Assembly: GCA_012799535.1 (NCBI GenBank)
Contig: JAAZLB010000183.1
Span: forward strand, 1 to 6,284
Source of the DNA: Bacillota bacterium
Lineage (GTDB): Bacteria; Bacillota; Limnochordia; Darwinibacteriales; Darwinibacteriaceae
Direction: 5' to 3'
DNA: 6,284 nucleotides
Shown: one piece after another, positions 5,281 through 6,284 of the stretch
Numbering within the stretch: the stretch's first letter is position 1
Layout of the letters: the number at the start of each line of letters is the position of its first letter
Notes under the pieces: model-generated
Told to the model about the DNA's origin: nothing
The model's database searches: none
The model's input: only the letters and a program-made list of their open reading frames with translations
Made by a program: the position numbers and the translations under genes

Positions 5281-6284
5281 CAATCCTTTAATAAAAGAAC
5301 CACCTGTCGCAAACTGGGTCTCTTTCCATAAAGTAAAATCCCAATCCGATAAATTCTTGCGGAAATCCAAGCACCCACAACTACTGAAGCAACCAAAATT
5401 ACAACTGAAGCGATTACTTGGTTCAATGGTGGATTCGCTAACACGATGCGAGCAAACATGACCATGGGTGATGTAAAAGGAATCAAAGAAGTAGCTACAG
5501 CAAAGGGACTATTCGGGTTGGTAAAAGAAATAAATGCAGCAATGAAACCTACTACAATTAGCATCATAATCAAGCTCACTACCTGGCTTACTTCTTCCAC
5601 TCTAGAGACTAAGGCACCGCCTGCGGCAAAAATAGAGGCGTAAAAGAAATAGCCTAGAAGGAAATAAAGTCCAAACCATAACACGGTACTTAGGGGAATC
5701 GTGTCTAAAGGTGCAGTGACACCTAAAACGCCACCTAAAAGTCCCTTTTTGCCAATGGCGGTCATGAGCAATCCGGTACCAATCCAAATTAAAAACTGTA
5801 ATAACCCCAAGGCTCCGACTCCAATAATCTTTCCAAACATGAGCTCTAAAGGTTTAACGGTAGAAACCATCACTTCCATAATCCTAGAGCTTTTTTCCTC
5901 CGCCACCCCAGAAGCCACCATGTTTCCATACATAACCAGAGCCATATAGATCATGAACAGTAAAAAGTAAGCCAAGATCATAGCCTGAGTATGGGCAACA
6001 CTATCAATGTCAGTTCCATCCTCCCTCTGAGGCCCTATTTCCCTAACCCTCAGATCCACCCGTTGGAATAGGGTAGCCATATCCTCATGGGAAATACCAA
6101 GACGTTCCGCATTCGCTTTGGTCAAAGCCCGATTAACCATTCCTTCAATTTTAGTATTCACTGCCATATTCGAACCATCAGTTGTTACTAGAGTATACAA
6201 AGGTCCATCAATAAGCAGTAAACCGGTTAAGTTTTCTTCCAGGACTAAGCGATATGCTTCCCGTTCATCTAGCCCTTGCACCGC
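5274..6284 (-). CDS. ABC-2 type transporter permease, NatB-like (partial, 5' end outside window)
   Basis: 337 codons are visible up to the right edge, and the frame is open there, so the true N-terminus, including the usual first membrane anchor, is missing (about 60-100 residues expected). NatB/COG1668-type permeases pair with an NatA-like ATPase to export Na+ or other substrates; the ATPase is probably the gene upstream, outside the window. Numbered from the first GTG (6281), residues 1-97 form a soluble extracytoplasmic loop, a family trait. Hydrophobic segments follow at about 99-121, 152-176, 197-223, 232-253, 262-281 and 288-312. Between the first two lies SGVAEEKSSRIMEVMVST (124-141), the conserved cytoplasmic coupling loop. 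The C-terminus, with YRIGILLYGKRPSL (311-324), is typical of the family. The substrate cannot be read from the sequence. The stop codon is 11 bases before the YlqG-like start, so the three genes are probably one transcript. Confidence 0.9.
   Translation of the reverse strand, partial: AVQGLDEREAYRLVLEENLTGLLLIDGPLYTLVTTDGSNMAVNTKIEGMVNRALTKANAERLGISHEDMATLFQRVDLRVREIGPQREDGTDIDSVAHTQAMILAYFLLFMIYMALVMYGNMVASGVAEEKSSRIMEVMVSTVKPLELMFGKIIGVGALGLLQFLIWIGTGLLMTAIGKKGLLGGVLGVTAPLDTIPLSTVLWFGLYFLLGYFFYASIFAAGGALVSRVEEVSQVVSLIMMLIVVGFIAAFISFTNPNSPFAVATSLIPFTSPMVMFARIVLANPPLNQVIASVVILVASVVVGAWISARIYRIGILLYGKRPSLRQVVLLLKDWE

Noticed and set aside
5263..5370. Longer FliK-like protein starting at the ATG at 5370
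   Set aside because: It would overlap the permease by 97 bases, and the added 36 residues read as a shadow of the permease C-terminus. A good ribosome site precedes 5262.
5446..5949. Plus-strand and other-frame short open frames inside the ABC permease
   Set aside because: They mirror the conserved hydrophobic segments of the permease and have no independent signals.

Overview
The window looks like chromosomal core from an endospore-forming Bacillota, most likely a clostridial lineage. It carries the start of spoIIE beside an elongator tRNA-Met, strong AGGAGG-type ribosome binding sites, a clean sigma-A promoter and frequent GTG starts. Base composition looks moderate and even across the genes, and I see no mobile element, CRISPR array or obvious transferred segment. 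A genus cannot be named from this alone; the potassium-dependent type of membrane pyrophosphatase fits an anaerobic clostridial host.

Layout from left to right: (1) 1-383, minus strand, the N-terminal membrane part of spoIIE, running off the left edge, with a putative Spo0A-controlled promoter and leader behind it (384-450). (2) 495-521 a hairpin terminator and 533-609 tRNA-Met(CAU), both minus, with a near-consensus promoter at 622-650. (3) 654-2759, minus, hppA, a complete 701-residue ion-pumping membrane pyrophosphatase. (4) 2760-2873, a short divergent intergenic region with promoter-like elements facing both ways. (5) 2874-3989, plus, a YibE/F-family membrane protein with a secretion signal; it is the only plus-strand gene. 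(6) 3909-6284, minus, a compact three-gene string: an NatB-type ABC-2 permease (5' end outside the window), a FliK-like protein (YlqG-like) and a small stand-alone FlhB C-terminal-domain protein (YlqH-like).

The two ends of the string are tightly packed. The ribosome binding site of the FliK-like gene sits at the permease stop codon, the FliK-like and FlhB-like genes overlap by 29 bases, and the FlhB-like gene overlaps the convergent YibE/F gene tail-to-tail by 81 bases. The most intriguing content is this FliK-like/FlhB-C-like pair. In flagella these two partners set hook length and switch export specificity, but here they sit together without any visible flagellar gene, and the FlhB-like protein begins almost exactly where flagellar FlhB cuts itself. 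No stretch longer than 300 bases lacks a gene.
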